From positions 32,873,522 to 32,926,021 of the forward strand of contig CM022665.1 of the NCBI GenBank assembly GCA_012295275.1: 52,500 nt of DNA, written 5' to 3'. The notes below the pieces were generated by a model. It was given only the letters and a program-made list of their open reading frames with translations. It was not told the DNA's origin and did not search any database. Source of the DNA: Chrysomallon squamiferum. Lineage: Eukaryota; Mollusca; Gastropoda; Neomphalida; Peltospiridae. Positions 34,155-44,997 of this stretch are shown one piece after another. Made by a program: the position numbers and the translations under genes. Position 1 is the stretch's first letter, and each line of letters opens with the position of its first letter.

Positions 34155-35061
34155 AATAATAATAATACTAAAATTGTTCTTACTTCCGAGTCAGGATCGG
34201 TTAAATGTTCCGATGTAGCGGCAACTCGGACATGAAGCAAATCACCGAAGACGGCGATGTTGCGACTGGTATCGATGGTATATGGGCCGATGATGATTTT
34301 GTTCGACTGACGATGGATTATTCTGTTGGCGTATGTTGATCTGTGACTTGCTATCTTCTTCATCTGTAAAGGTACACAGTGTGTAATATTACAGTTATCA
34401 TATCTTTGGAGCTATTTCGTGTTCCAACAGATGCCCGACAAAACCAAAGCCGAAACAAAACTCCGGCATAAATATATTCAAATTCAGATACTGTTTTTTA
34501 CGACGTTTTCTAGCTTCTGTACACTCTTTAGAACCGTACACGTATATCAGTAATAAACCCCACAAACATTCTTTCTAGCTAAGAAAAAGAAAGTTTATTA
34601 TTACAAATAAAGCTGAGCATTTTTTATTTATTGATATTGTAGTGGAAAAATTACTGATGAAGCAGGCCTAATTTTTTTTCACTCACCACCATGTTGCTAT
34701 CTATTTCATATAGTCCTGTCCCATCACCTGCATTGGGTACAGACAGATAGGAGATAATATACAGGCGGTCTGCCCATGGCATGAGAGCACCAATACCACA
34801 CTCTGAACGAGTTGCTCCACTGTCCGCCGTTGCTGTTAAATTTGGGAATATGCCGGCGACATTGAAACCCTTCTCGACAACACAAGAATGATTGGTATTG
34901 ACGATCGGCGGAATATCAAATCGATACTTATAGTCGTAATAGCAGATCTTTCGTTTGTAGTTTTTCTTTTTATAATCATTTGAATATCCCCCGGTTATTG
35001 ATGCCACAACACTCAATACGATGACACATAGTATAAGCAGATTACTGATACTGTCAGACAT
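30785..35061 (-). CDS. Secreted or anchored protein resembling an uncharacterised bacterial family, seven exons, 538 aa
   Basis: The exons, in transcript order, are 35061-34687, 34363-34184, 33636-33440, 33217-33033, 32661-32411, 31633-31363 and 30942-30785. All borders are GT-AG and phases match throughout, giving 538 aa. Residues 1-25 form a hydrophobic signal or anchor sequence. Conserved-looking blocks follow: GALMPWADRLYIISYLS and GTGLYEID (exon 1), TYANRIIHRQSNKIIIGPY (exon 2), YMLGMDGPLWE (exon 3), ERTAFVEVTGRRNFGK (exon 4), EWPRIREVETERYLMD and FRGMLVLAGNQ (exon 5), GLWFGKTDDLWGFGKPQGWG (exon 6), GFSAHWVRV near the end (exon 7). From memory these recall uncharacterised bacterial proteins of similar length; the repeated short strand-like blocks suggest a beta-propeller, which is inference. 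No catalytic residues or function can be assigned. It could instead be an old metazoan family. Intron 2 carries an 84-bp pure AG tract. Confidence 0.8.
31681..31835. repeat. AAG, C-rich and CA low-complexity block
   Basis: AAG repeats, a poly-C tract and CA repeats in intron 5 of the 538-aa gene, between exons 5 and 6. Short frames here are artefacts of the repeats. Confidence 0.8.
33961..34044. repeat. Pure (AG)42 microsatellite in an intron
   Basis: 84 bp of uninterrupted AG in intron 2 of the minus-strand 538-aa gene; it reads as CT on the transcribed strand. Perfection over this length suggests recent expansion. Confidence 0.95.
34124..34168. repeat. (CAA)n/(TAA)n tract near a splice donor
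   Basis: A run of CAA followed by TAA units ends about 15 bases inside intron 2 from the exon 2 donor of the 538-aa gene. Confidence 0.85.
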
Positions 35062-35545
35062 TTCTATTAATTAGTCAGGTGGACGTGTATCGAACAGTTT
35101 CAGTGACTATAAATATAACATATGAGATTACAGCGTACCAAAGTCCAATATATTTAACAAACTGAGTTCGAATGACAATAAGGGATCGTGATTGTAGATA
35201 ATAATTTCAAGGCTGTTGTAAATAATAACTGAAATTACATATATAATAGATACGTATATATTCATACATACATCAACTCGAATCCATAGAGACAAAAACA
35301 AGGAAATGAAATTTCTCAGCTACTATGATTTTGATTTTTAAATCCACACACATGTTCAGCGGTTTATCAGATTGTTTCATAATATTTCTAAATCATGAAA
35401 ACCTACAGAGAGATAGAACCACATCCACATACCCATACCACAAAATCCACACTCAAACCTAACGCCACATACACTCACAAGTACAGTGAAACATGCCACA
35501 CACATAAAAAGTCGATTATATGATTTATAAATTAATACATGTCAG

Positions 35546-35588
<43 letters not shown>

Positions 35589-35884
35589 ATGCACGCACGC
35601 ACACACATCGGGCACTGACCCAAAAATATAGTTTTCTGGAACGGAACTGAATTTACTTCGTTAAATTAATTGTTATTTACATACATATATTGTTCAAAGT
35701 TAATTGTTGCTTTAGAACTTAAAAGACCCATTTTAGGCAGAACGTCGCAGCAATTCGTCTTTCTTATCTTCGCGTATATATGTGAACAAACATGTTTTGT
35801 TCTTAATCGTAAAATAAACATGTTTTAAATAAATACATTTACAGACAATAACGACAGCTACAAAAGCAATCATAATAATAACAA

Positions 35885-35977
<93 letters not shown>

Positions 35978-36137
35978 TACACACACACACACAACACACA
36001 GACAGACAGACACACACACATGCGCGTTTCCATGTACTTGAAATAAAATATCTTTTCTAGTGGGTGTAACTTGAGCACGGGAATGACGTTTATCTAACAG
36101 CATTTCTCTCACTTTATTATTCTGAAACGTCATAGCT
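35062..36137. other. Intergenic region between two divergent genes
   Basis: The probable shared promoter zone of the 538-aa gene (-) and the C-type lectin-like gene (+). It contains CA tracts near 35551-35608 and the long TC tract at 35889-35973. No gene is seen. Confidence 0.5.
35889..35973. repeat. Pure (TC)n microsatellite
   Basis: 85 bp of uninterrupted TC upstream of the lectin-like gene. It is complementary to the AG tract at 33961-34044. Confidence 0.95.
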
Positions 36138-37021
36138 ATGAAGTCCGCCTGGATATTAAACATTTTCTGTCTTATTAATATATTTTTGTTTCACGGTAAG
36201 CAAATATTTTGTTACATATTATGCAATATGTAAAGTATTTTTCTAAGGTTTAACCGTTTGAGGGTTTCTAGATCAAAATTAACTGGTAGCCGGTACTGGT
36301 ATTTTTTGCAAGACATATATCGGTTAATTTTTCAGCTGAATGTGTTTGCCGGACAGGTATGGTAGAATTCCGTTCGTCCTGTTATCTCTATGTACATCAA
36401 GTGGAAGACTTTGTTGAAGCTATGGTAAGCTGGATTTAAAAACAACAACAAAAAACCAACAAAAAAAACAATACTAATAAAATAAACAATCTTCATAGTT
36501 TTTAAACACTTGCATAATTCATGACATTATTGTTGTTGTTATTATTATTGCATAAAACACATACCCACTCACACAGAGAAACAACCAAAAAAAAAAATGG
36601 TGGCTGAAGAAATGTTTTTGACATTATTATTTTGTTGTTGTACTTTGATGTGTCGTCCCAAAACAGTCAACAATAAATAGGAAGTATAAAGCATTTTATT
36701 AGACCGTTTACCTATGCTTGCACAGGAGCACTTTAAACTTCATTATTTTAATAACAAATCACAGCTCCGAATAGGCGCTCAGACGTTTGGACTGGAGGCA
36801 ATGATATGTTTGTGGAAGGAACGTGGGAATGGATGAACAGTGGAGAGAGGTTTACAGTCACTGACTGGCATCCCGGAAACCCTTCAAATTCCCATGATAA
36901 CGAGAACTGCATGGAGATACATTATTTCAAGACATACAAGTGGAATGATAACGACTGTCTTCACAAAACGTATTTCATCTGCGAGTCAGAGTACGTTCTG
37001 TTTAGCGGAACTCAGTTATGA
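36138..37021 (+). CDS. C-type lectin-like protein, middle exon apparently missing
   Basis: Exon 1 (36138-36195) encodes a signal peptide, MKSAWILNIFCLINIFLF. Exon 2 (36336-36424) encodes the start of a C-type lectin domain, with VCRTGMVEFRSSCYLYVHQ. The last exon (36765-37021) encodes the rest: DVWTGGNDMF, WEWMNSGERF, HPGNPSNSHDNENCMEI, KWNDNDC and FICE, ending at a stop. WND is the usual calcium-site motif; the EPN/QPD position reads NPS, which is atypical. Exon 2 ends in phase 0 while the last exon needs phase 1, and the segment between them (usually AxxxCxxxGGxL) is not found in 36425-36764. The locus may therefore be a decayed gene or a damaged copy, or use an exon I cannot see. An intact relative would be a secreted carbohydrate- or surface-binding protein. 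Confidence 0.6.
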
Positions 37022-37090
37022 TACGTAATGTTAATCAACTCGCGGGATATTGTACGCCCTTTCAGATATTTTTATTATTATACTTGCACC

Positions 37091-37130
<40 letters not shown>

Positions 37131-37587
37131 AAAGTGATTTATTTTAAAAATTGTACCACCAATGATATCGGTCAGAAAAAATAAGGGGAGAGATGCGCTT
37201 AATGTGATTTTGAAAAGTTTATTAATTTCATTAACAAGTTAAACTAATTAACTAATAATTAATGGCTACTGATTTACATAGAAATTAACCATTTTGTAAT
37301 TTTAGCAAAATCAGCTATTTTGTTTATCATTAATTATTTATTATTACGTTATTTAAATTATGTTTCAGTGTTTTATTTATATATTTAGTTACTAATTTAT
37401 TTAAATAGCTACTTATCATTAATTATTTTGTTTATTAGACTCTTTAATACAGTTTCATCATTTTCTTATTATTTGTTTATTATTATTATTATTTACTTTA
37501 TTATTACAGATTTTATTGTTATTACCACTACTACAACAGCTAATATTACTAGTGTTGCTGTTGTTCTTATTATTATTATTATACTGA

Positions 37588-37631
<44 letters not shown>

Positions 37632-38914
37632 TTTCAGAGCTAGCACAGACTCAGCCTTTGTTGGATAATATATCTCTGCAAGTAGGTGCTAATCACTATG
37701 CATATAAATATATTATATATTTATTATGCACCTTAGCTGCATTGTATATTGACAAATTACATAGCAATGTCCTAAAACAAATTGTTCTGCTGTTTGATGT
37801 ATGTACTGTGCGTGAACCTGGGTTTGCAATATTTATTTAGTAATGCAGTGAACATGTAAAATACAGATAAAAGCTAAAAATATGTTAACTAAACTGACAG
37901 CATACTAATAATTAAGAACAAAACAATATTTTGCTTCGTATGACAAATTCGTTAGTAATAATAATAATAATAAATACTAATAAAATAAAATATAATAAAA
38001 TAAATAAATAAATAAATAAATAAATATATAACTGAATAAATACAGACTTTTTTCTGTCTCGGTCGTGTTGCTATGGAACAAACGAACAGTATTGAAAGAT
38101 AACCTACTTCCGTTAACCTTCTAAGAAATTACTACTTCCTGTTTCCTGGAAAATCCTATTTTCGTTTTCTTCGAAAACATTACTGCATATTTTTCTTTGA
38201 ATAATCTGCACGGATATTTAGAATGTATTGCGCAGTCAGTAGCACGTACTCAGTATCGAACTAACTACTGACTTCGAGTCATTATGGAAATTTCTCCATC
38301 GGATCTTAGGTATGCGCAGACTTGAAGGATATTGTATTCTGGTGTGATATCTGTCAAGGAGTTTAGTTTATCGAAGTTTTGAATATGTCTTGTATTATGA
38401 TTAGAACTAATTATTATTAGTAGTAAACAATGATTAGATAGCGATATGCAGTACAAATTTGAAGACCAAAATACATCATGAATGTGGTGGCCAGATTTAC
38501 CCCAAATCATCAGGGCAAATCTAGTCCCTGACAACAACTTTTAACGTGGTTCCCATTTCAAATGTATAAGCACTATGCATACAGTGTTTGTGTATTTTGA
38601 AGCAGAAATAGATATACTACACATTATTCACTCCATTTTGTTGTTTCCTTTTGTCTGTGAAACTGTAGGTGAGGTTGAATGGAAAAGGGGGCCAGAATTA
38701 CCCCACCTTACCCTATACATAAAAGCAGCAACACTTTAAATAATGCGATCGCACAATCTCAGTGCAAAATCTATTGAGCTGCAACTGTGTATCGAAGACT
38801 AAAGGCCCTAATTCGTGATATATATTTGCTATAGGGCATGACTATAATCCTTACATTGACCTCGGTTTTGACGTAAGCATCTATTCTTAACTTTAGAATT
38901 TGTATATTAGACTA
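37022..38914. other. Intergenic sequence without a supported gene
   Basis: AT-rich sequence with TTA tracts near 37091-37129 and 37588-37630 and TAA/TAAA tracts near 37960-38025. An ATG at 38284 followed by a donor-like AGGTATGC at 38308 could mark a tiny first exon, but nothing links it to a gene. Confidence 0.45.
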
Positions 38915-39658
38915 CAGTTGTACATCGAGTTACGAGTGTTCCAGCTTACGAGTTTTTCGAGTTACGAGCAGCCGCCCGGTCGATTTTTGCTTTGAACTGC
39001 GAGCCAAAATTCGAGTTACGAGAGAGCTTCAAAAACGCAGCGGCTAGTCGGCACAACGAACAACACAACATCCGCCCAGCATTCCGTGTCTCACTCGTTT
39101 ACTTCACGTGGTTACCTCGCCGTGGAAGCATCTCTGTTGTCTTATGTTCGTCTTTTGTGCAGTATTTTGCTAAATTTATTTTTTCAGACCATGCATCTTA
39201 AGAAGGTGAGTGCACAGGACAGTGCTGAGAAGAAGAAGCAGATGACGTCCATTGAATTACAGTATGAAATCATAAAAAACATGAGCGAGTGTGAGTTTAG
39301 TCGACTTAGCTAGGCAGTATGAGCGTAGTACTTCTATGATATATACCATACTGAATCTGAAGGAGTCGATAAAGGCTGTAACTCCAGCCAAAGGCGTTAA
39401 AATAATTTGTCTGATCTCCAAGATAAATACACTTTACAAAAGCAATGTATTTCTTTATTCTCTTTGATTTTGTTTTTTGTACAATATTTGTGATTTATAC
39501 ATGCATTTTTCTTATTTAATAATAAAAAAATGGGATGTTTTTTGCGGGCCTGGAACGGATTAATGGTAATTCAGTTACTTTCAGTTGGGAAAATAGATTT
39601 GATATACGAGCAAATTGAGTTACGAGCTCAGTCACGGAATGACTTAAAGGCACCACTG
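38915..39658 (+). mobile_element. Tigger/pogo-like non-autonomous DNA transposon, copy 2
   Basis: The left end CAGTTGTACATCGAGTTACG is inverted relative to a right end whose reverse complement starts CAGTGGTGCCTTTAAGTCAT. TA dinucleotides flank it at 38913-38914 and 39659-39660. It is the same element as 3148-3836 in the opposite orientation, with alignable interior. A frame from 39191 (MHLKKVSAQDSAEKKKQMTS, then IELQYEIIKNM) corresponds to the start of a Tigger/CENP-B-like helix-turn-helix and stops after about 40 codons. The sequence then passes to GCCAAAGGCGTTAAAATAAT and on to the terminal region, as in copy 1, so both share the same loss of the catalytic core. Confidence 0.75.
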
Positions 39659-40103
39659 TATTGTTTTTATTGCTGTTGCTACGTCGGCCATATATATATA
39701 TATATATATAGGTGTCATTATAGATATATCAGTAGTAATCGTGGTAATGGTGGTAATGGTAGTAATAGTAGTAAAAGTAGTCATACTAATGGTAGTTGTA
39801 ATAGTAATTGTAGTCATAGTTCATGTTGTAATATAATAAAAGTTGTATTCAGTAGATTTTTTTTTTTATTTGATTTTTTTTTATTGTTGTTGCCATGTCG
39901 GTAGTATTTAAACACTATAAACCATGCAAGCTCAAGGTAAGGTAGTATACCTTCTGCAAGAATATTTGCATGGTGGTGGAGGAACATATTGGCGCATAAT
40001 TAACTGATGAGTCCTTGATATAAGACAAAAAGTAAATTTGAGTGCAAAAGTATTACATTCATAAGATAATAATTATGTGAAAGATAATCCTGCAATTTAT
40101 GTA

Positions 40104-40238
40104 GAATATGTGTATATTAATTATTTAATGTTTGGTACATGATATAATGATTCTAGGAAATGTGGCGTTTATCTATAACAATACTATAAATTTTTGTATT
40201 TCTAGGAATTTTATAATACCTGTCTAATGTTTTCTATT
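40104..40238. repeat. 135-bp direct repeat, copy 1
   Basis: This segment is about 95% identical by eye to 41010-41143, in the same orientation. Shared blocks are GAATATGTGTATATTAATT, GGTACATGATATAATGATTC and GTGGCGTTTATCTATAACAA. The two copies bracket the orphan exon at 40758-40898. Confidence 0.75.
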
Positions 40239-40757
40239 TCATTAAAGAAAGGCTGTTATTTTCATAAAAATCTTATTATAATTATGTGTTGTTTATGAGA
40301 GTTGAATAAATTATGGAAGTATAATTATCAAAAATAAAGAAGTTAATTTTAATTACTAGAAATTTGAGAAATGTTAGCTAATTAATATCTCTGACTCTGT
40401 ATTTGTACAGAAATAGGTAATAAACTGGAAATTAGTAAGTAGGGGAACACGTCTCCTTGCATACCCCTCCCATTTCTAACCCTGATCATGTACCAAATAT
40501 GTCTGGAATGTTTCAAAGTCGTAATGATGCCAGCGTTAATTCAACGGTGTTCATGAAATTTATTCCTCATAATTGAAAAGTATTTATCAGGTCTCTGAAT
40601 ATGTACAAGTCTTAAAATATCAGCCTGCAGTCAATAACTTTCTAATGTAGCTGGTTTTTTTTTTTTTTTTTTTATCATTTGCAAGTTAAATTTTAAAGAT
40701 ATGCTGCATAACAATCTTATCGCATGGATTTAAGTATACTTTCTTTCTTTATCCCAG

Positions 40758-40898
40758 ATAATGACAGTGACGGTTTAATCTCTCCGATGTCTTCAAGAAT
40801 CCATTTTCAACATTCAAGAGACTACAGTCCTTCGGTATCGTTGCCGATTGAGGATCACTACGAACAAGTAGGAAGAAAAGAGAAACAATCATCTTGGA
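40758..40898 (+). CDS. Orphan coding exon of an unrecognised gene (exon A)
   Basis: Preceded by a good acceptor (CTTTCTTTATCCCAG) and followed by a donor (GTATGT), the segment is open in phase 1 at both ends. It encodes NDSDGLISPMSSRIHFQHSR followed by DYSPSVSLPIEDHYEQVGRK, which is polar and not low in complexity. Upstream exons were not found. It joins in phase to the exon at 42204-42376. I do not recognise the protein. Confidence 0.4.
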
Positions 40899-41009
40899 GT
40901 ATGTATATAATAATTCTAATTCTAATATTGTTGGAATATGTTTCTGAAAAATGGTATCTTTCTTCTTCTTCTTCTTTTTTTTTTTTTTTAATTTTTCTTT
41001 TTTTTGGTG

Positions 41010-41143
41010 GAATATGTGTATATTAATTTTTTAATGTTTGGTACATGATATAATGATTCTAGGAATTGTGGCGTTTATCTATAACAATACTATAAATTTC
41101 TGTTTTTCTAGGAATTTTAAAATACCTGTCTAATGTTTCTTTA
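41010..41143. repeat. Direct repeat, copy 2
   Basis: Second copy of the segment at 40104-40238, about 900 bp downstream, with a few substitutions and small indels. It is non-coding and may be a local duplication or two insertions of an unknown interspersed repeat. Confidence 0.75.
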
Positions 41144-41681
41144 TTTGTTTAATGGAAATAAAAATAAAACGGCAACTTCAAAATAATCTTTCTTTTCATG
41201 TCGCTGATTCACATCAGAAGCAGGGGTATTTTGTTTTCAGATATATAAAAATATTACATATCTTGCTTTTTCTAACATACCTGGTTTTGCTAAGATCAGA
41301 CCTAAATTATTTTATTTTACTTATAGCAAATATTTGTACCAGACTGTCGTTAAGAATGTTTTTTAAATGAGTAAATGTTTTGATGTTATGAACCCTTTCA
41401 ATTATCTGGTGTAGTTAATATAAAAATATAATTGTTCTTCATTAAAAGTAATGTTTATCAGCTACGCTTGTCTGTGTCCAACTTTAATACCTAGTAACGT
41501 ATACTTTCATTGCAGGAACATTGGCGTGCCATATATCAATATTAACCGAATTATCTCCCTTTATGATCATAGCCTTCGTTCCGTAGTTTACCGGCTAAAT
41601 TCGGGAGTCGAGGCTATTTTTAGAGTACTAACTGGGTGACAACCAGTGAAATGTACCTGCTAACTCATTATAATAATTAAG

Positions 41682-41683
<2 letters not shown>

Positions 41684-41752
<69 letters not shown>
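41684..41752. repeat. (CT)n microsatellite
   Basis: About 69 bp of pure CT between the two orphan exons. Confidence 0.95.
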
Positions 41753-41756
<4 letters not shown>

Positions 41757-42203
41757 ACATTATTATTAGAAAGAACATTATCAATAAAACTGTCCTGAAA
41801 ATATATTAATTATTCAATCATTCATTAATTCACTCTCATTGGTCTATATTTATAAGGATGCACTATTCTGTGAAGAGCATTTCTGATGGTTTCAACCTTT
41901 TGATTCCGATAAATATTGTGACTATGACAAATACTAAAATACCTACAATTTATAATCTTTTTGCTATTTGAAGAATCCGCTGGTAGCTATTTATTTACTT
42001 ATAATGTTTTATATTGTTCTACTTTTAAGGTACAGTTTTTGAAAATGTCGGTAACAAATTAACTATTTACCTAAATAGGTTACTTTAATACAGTTTGACA
42101 TCCGTAATTAACCTGTATGCATCATTAAAGTAAGTAAGTATGTTAACCGTTCATTTCTACAAATATTCCTATCAGTATGTATTTTTTAAATATCCACTTT
42201 TAG

Positions 42204-42376
42204 TTAACAGAAATCCAATTACTGAAATCACCCAACAATTAACGATCATTAGCGAGAGACAAAGGGAAATTTGTCCTCGACCTGTTCATTTAAGTAAAAG
42301 ACAAAATAGACGATACGAGGAAGACACGGATGGGACTGCGGAGTTGGCGGCCATTATTAGGCAGTTATGTTGGTAA
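42204..42376 (+). CDS. Orphan terminal exon of an unrecognised gene (exon C)
   Basis: The exon opens after the acceptor TATCCACTTTTAG in phase 1 and runs to a stop at 42374-42376. It encodes NRNPITEITQQLTIISERQR, then EICPRPVHLSKRQNRRYEED, ending ELAAIIRQLCW. It matches the phase of exon A (40758-40898). A possible exon at 41516 between them would end in a stop in that phase, so it is not included or is an alternative terminus. No family is recognised. Confidence 0.4.
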
Positions 42377-42933
42377 ATAAGTGGGAAGCAGGGACAAATG
42401 GTTATCTTATTTCTGTATTCTCTGTTTGATTTGTTGATCAATTTGATGTAACCTGTATATGCTCCATAGAGAGTTTGAATTATATATTTATTTCTAACAA
42501 AACCTGTTAGGGAAAATTAAACGAATTAAGAATTACATTATTTCATTTATCGCCAACTCCCACGTCCTCAACCACTAAATAATAAGTATACATGTGTAAA
42601 ATAAATAATTATCTTTGTAATATAACATCTCTTATGCGCTGGGCCCCGTGACAGTTTGAGACAAATATGTGCACTTTCCTTTGAACATTTTAGAATCGAG
42701 AGTCTTTGGAGTGGATTTTTAAACTAAAAGTCTTGTTATTTCTATGCTGTGCATTTATGATTCATATTTAATCAAGCACATTCATGATATATATTTATTG
42801 TTATAAATGCTATTGTTAATCATTGAATTCTGTTTTAATAATGTATACGTTTAAAGCATACAATGTATTTATACAATATAGTTAAACACACATATACGCA
42901 CACGTACAAATACACACACATACAGAGTAATCC

Positions 42934-43002
<69 letters not shown>

Positions 43003-43210
43003 CAGTAACCTATATATCTACCGGCCTATCTGCCTATCTGTCTGTCTGTTTGTCTGTCTATCCACACCAGTGATTCTGGAATTATCCTAAGAAAATATTT
43101 CTGTCAAAAAATTTGAACAATTTTATTGGCTGAATAAATGTGAGGTAACAGATGCTACTTGTCTTGTTATTGTGGAGCACTTATAAATAAGGGTAAGCGA
43201 TTTCAACTTC
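42377..43210. other. Intergenic sequence with a TATC microsatellite
   Basis: About 0.8 kb of AT-rich sequence; it includes (TATC)n at 42933-43001 followed by TCTG units. No gene is seen. Confidence 0.5.
42933..43001. repeat. (TATC)n microsatellite
   Basis: About seventeen pure TATC units, followed by a variable TCTG-rich stretch to about 43060. Confidence 0.95.
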
Positions 43211-43852
43211 AGATTTTCTGATTTGAAAGAAATTAATTATCCATCTTGGATGACTCAGCGATTGCTAGTGGATCTGTCAGATGTAACCATGGAGTATCAA
43301 GGAGAACTTTCAGAATTACAAAATGATGACTCGATTAAAGCCCTGTTCAAAATAAAAGGAACAATGATGTGGCTCTGTGAAGAAACACAAGCTAAATATC
43401 CATATACAAATAGTTTGGCAAGAAAACTACTGTTACCATTCCCATCATCATACTTAGTGGAATGTGGATTTAGTGCTGTGAATGACTTATTACTGAAGAA
43501 AAGAAACCAACTGGATATCACTAAACGAGGCGACTTGAGATTGAAATTAACAAAATTTCTGCCTCGGATAAAATCTCTTTGCAGTAGACATCAGGCTCAA
43601 GGATTTCATTAATTGATTGTAATTGAATTTATTTAATCTGATGGTAGATATGTTATACACATTATAAAATGGATTTTATTTGATTAAATTTGAAGTTAAA
43701 CCCCTTAGTTTTATTTGAAAGATACAATTTTGTATGTTATACTTCTTCAAAACTGATATTGTTATATCATACTAAACAATTAACGGGTGGGGACATGAAG
43801 AAATTTGTGATAAAAAAGTGGGGCATGGTACTAAAATGATTGGGACCCACTG
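43211..43852 (+). pseudogene. 3' end of a hAT transposon with C-terminal transposase remnant
   Basis: From about 43211 the frame reads RFSDLKEINYPSWMTQRLLV and ends at 43612. It corresponds to the C-terminal dimerisation region of hAT transposases of the SCAND3/ZBED5 type. Diagnostic blocks are ELSELQNDDSIKALF, LPFPSSYLVECGFSAVNDLL and RNQLDITKRGDLRLKLTKF. Downstream non-coding sequence ends TTGGGACCCACTG, whose reverse complement begins CAGTGGGTCCC as in this group's terminal repeat. The N-terminal zinc finger and the catalytic core are absent, so it is a 5'-truncated, inactive copy. Confidence 0.8.
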
Positions 43853-44997
43853 ATCTACACCCATTTTCTCAAACGTCAGGTGATCTCGAAGAAAGGAGAG
43901 AGTCCTGATGGTTTCACTAGATACATATGTGAGCGAAACTGGAAGAAACGAAACGAGAAAAAGAGAAGGAATTTCTAGGATTTATTTTAGTGAAAAACAA
44001 CAACAACAACAACACACACACACACACACACACTCATTAATAATTCACATAACACTGTGAATAATTATTTATTCTATCAAACAAGTTGTTTAAATTGTTT
44101 TTAGACTTAACACATTAGATTCGTGAAATGACCTGCATGGCGCTTATTTACATTGATGTCAGAGACAGAAAACAGAGTATCCGGGCCACAGATTCATACG
44201 AACTGTATGTTAGAATAAATCTATTAAAAATACCAGATTATTATTCCTCAGTATCTGGAAAAGTCACTTTTTATTTTTAATATTTTCGGGAAAGCCGATT
44301 TAAATATCTGTAGCTAAGTCTATGGTATTTAAAAGAAAATGCACAGTCCAGTAGTTCATGTTTTAGAAGGTTCAGCTGTATAGGAAAGATAATAATATAT
44401 AATAAATTATGAAAGAAGAAATAAGTATTAAAATGGTATATTTGAGAGACAGACAGACACAGAGAGAGAGAGAGAGAGAGTGTGCTTTATTTCATTCGAA
44501 AACTCTTCACACGAAGCAAGTGTTGACAGAATGATTCCAAAAAAGAAAAAATTTCAGATATTGTTTTGTATCATTAACTGTCAGTTTAAATAATATTTCT
44601 GTTACAACGTTATTTATCAGTTAAAACCTGCCACTGTTTTGTATAATAATTCATTATGAAGTAATAGCTGTGTCAACGTTAAAAACAAACATTTAGGTGT
44701 TGTAAATATTAATCATTTATATACTGCTTCCAGTAATGTGGTTGATTACTAGAACAGTTAGTGCAGGGACCAGTGTTACGGTGCACCATACTTACAACAA
44801 CAATAAGCTTAATGTCGCTAAAGAAAAAACATAATCTACCAACAAGTAAGATTAACTAAGCGATTACCAGGTCGCATAGTTACCACTACAATAGCATTAA
44901 CAAACCTGTGCCTTTGCACCGCAATCGTTTTATTCCCAAAACAAGTGAATTTTCTTTTAGAGGAAAGTCGAATTTGTAAAATCATTGACAGTTAGTT
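43853..44997. other. Intergenic sequence upstream of the axonemal gene
   Basis: AT-rich sequence with short AAC/CA (about 43999-44032) and GA (about 44460-44479) runs. The 5' UTR and promoter of the gene starting at 44998 should be in its right part. Confidence 0.45.

Noticed and set aside
35839-36163. Arg-Glu repeat frames on the minus strand
   Set aside because: Translations of the TC microsatellite.
38284-38308. Possible short first exon (MEISPSDL then AGGTATGC)
   Set aside because: It ends in phase 2 and does not match the phase needed by the orphan exon at 40758, and no intermediate exon was found.
39530-39904. 124-codon plus-strand frame
   Set aside because: Starts inside the Tigger-like element and continues through simple repeats (GGTAAT, GTAGTA), so it is not a gene.
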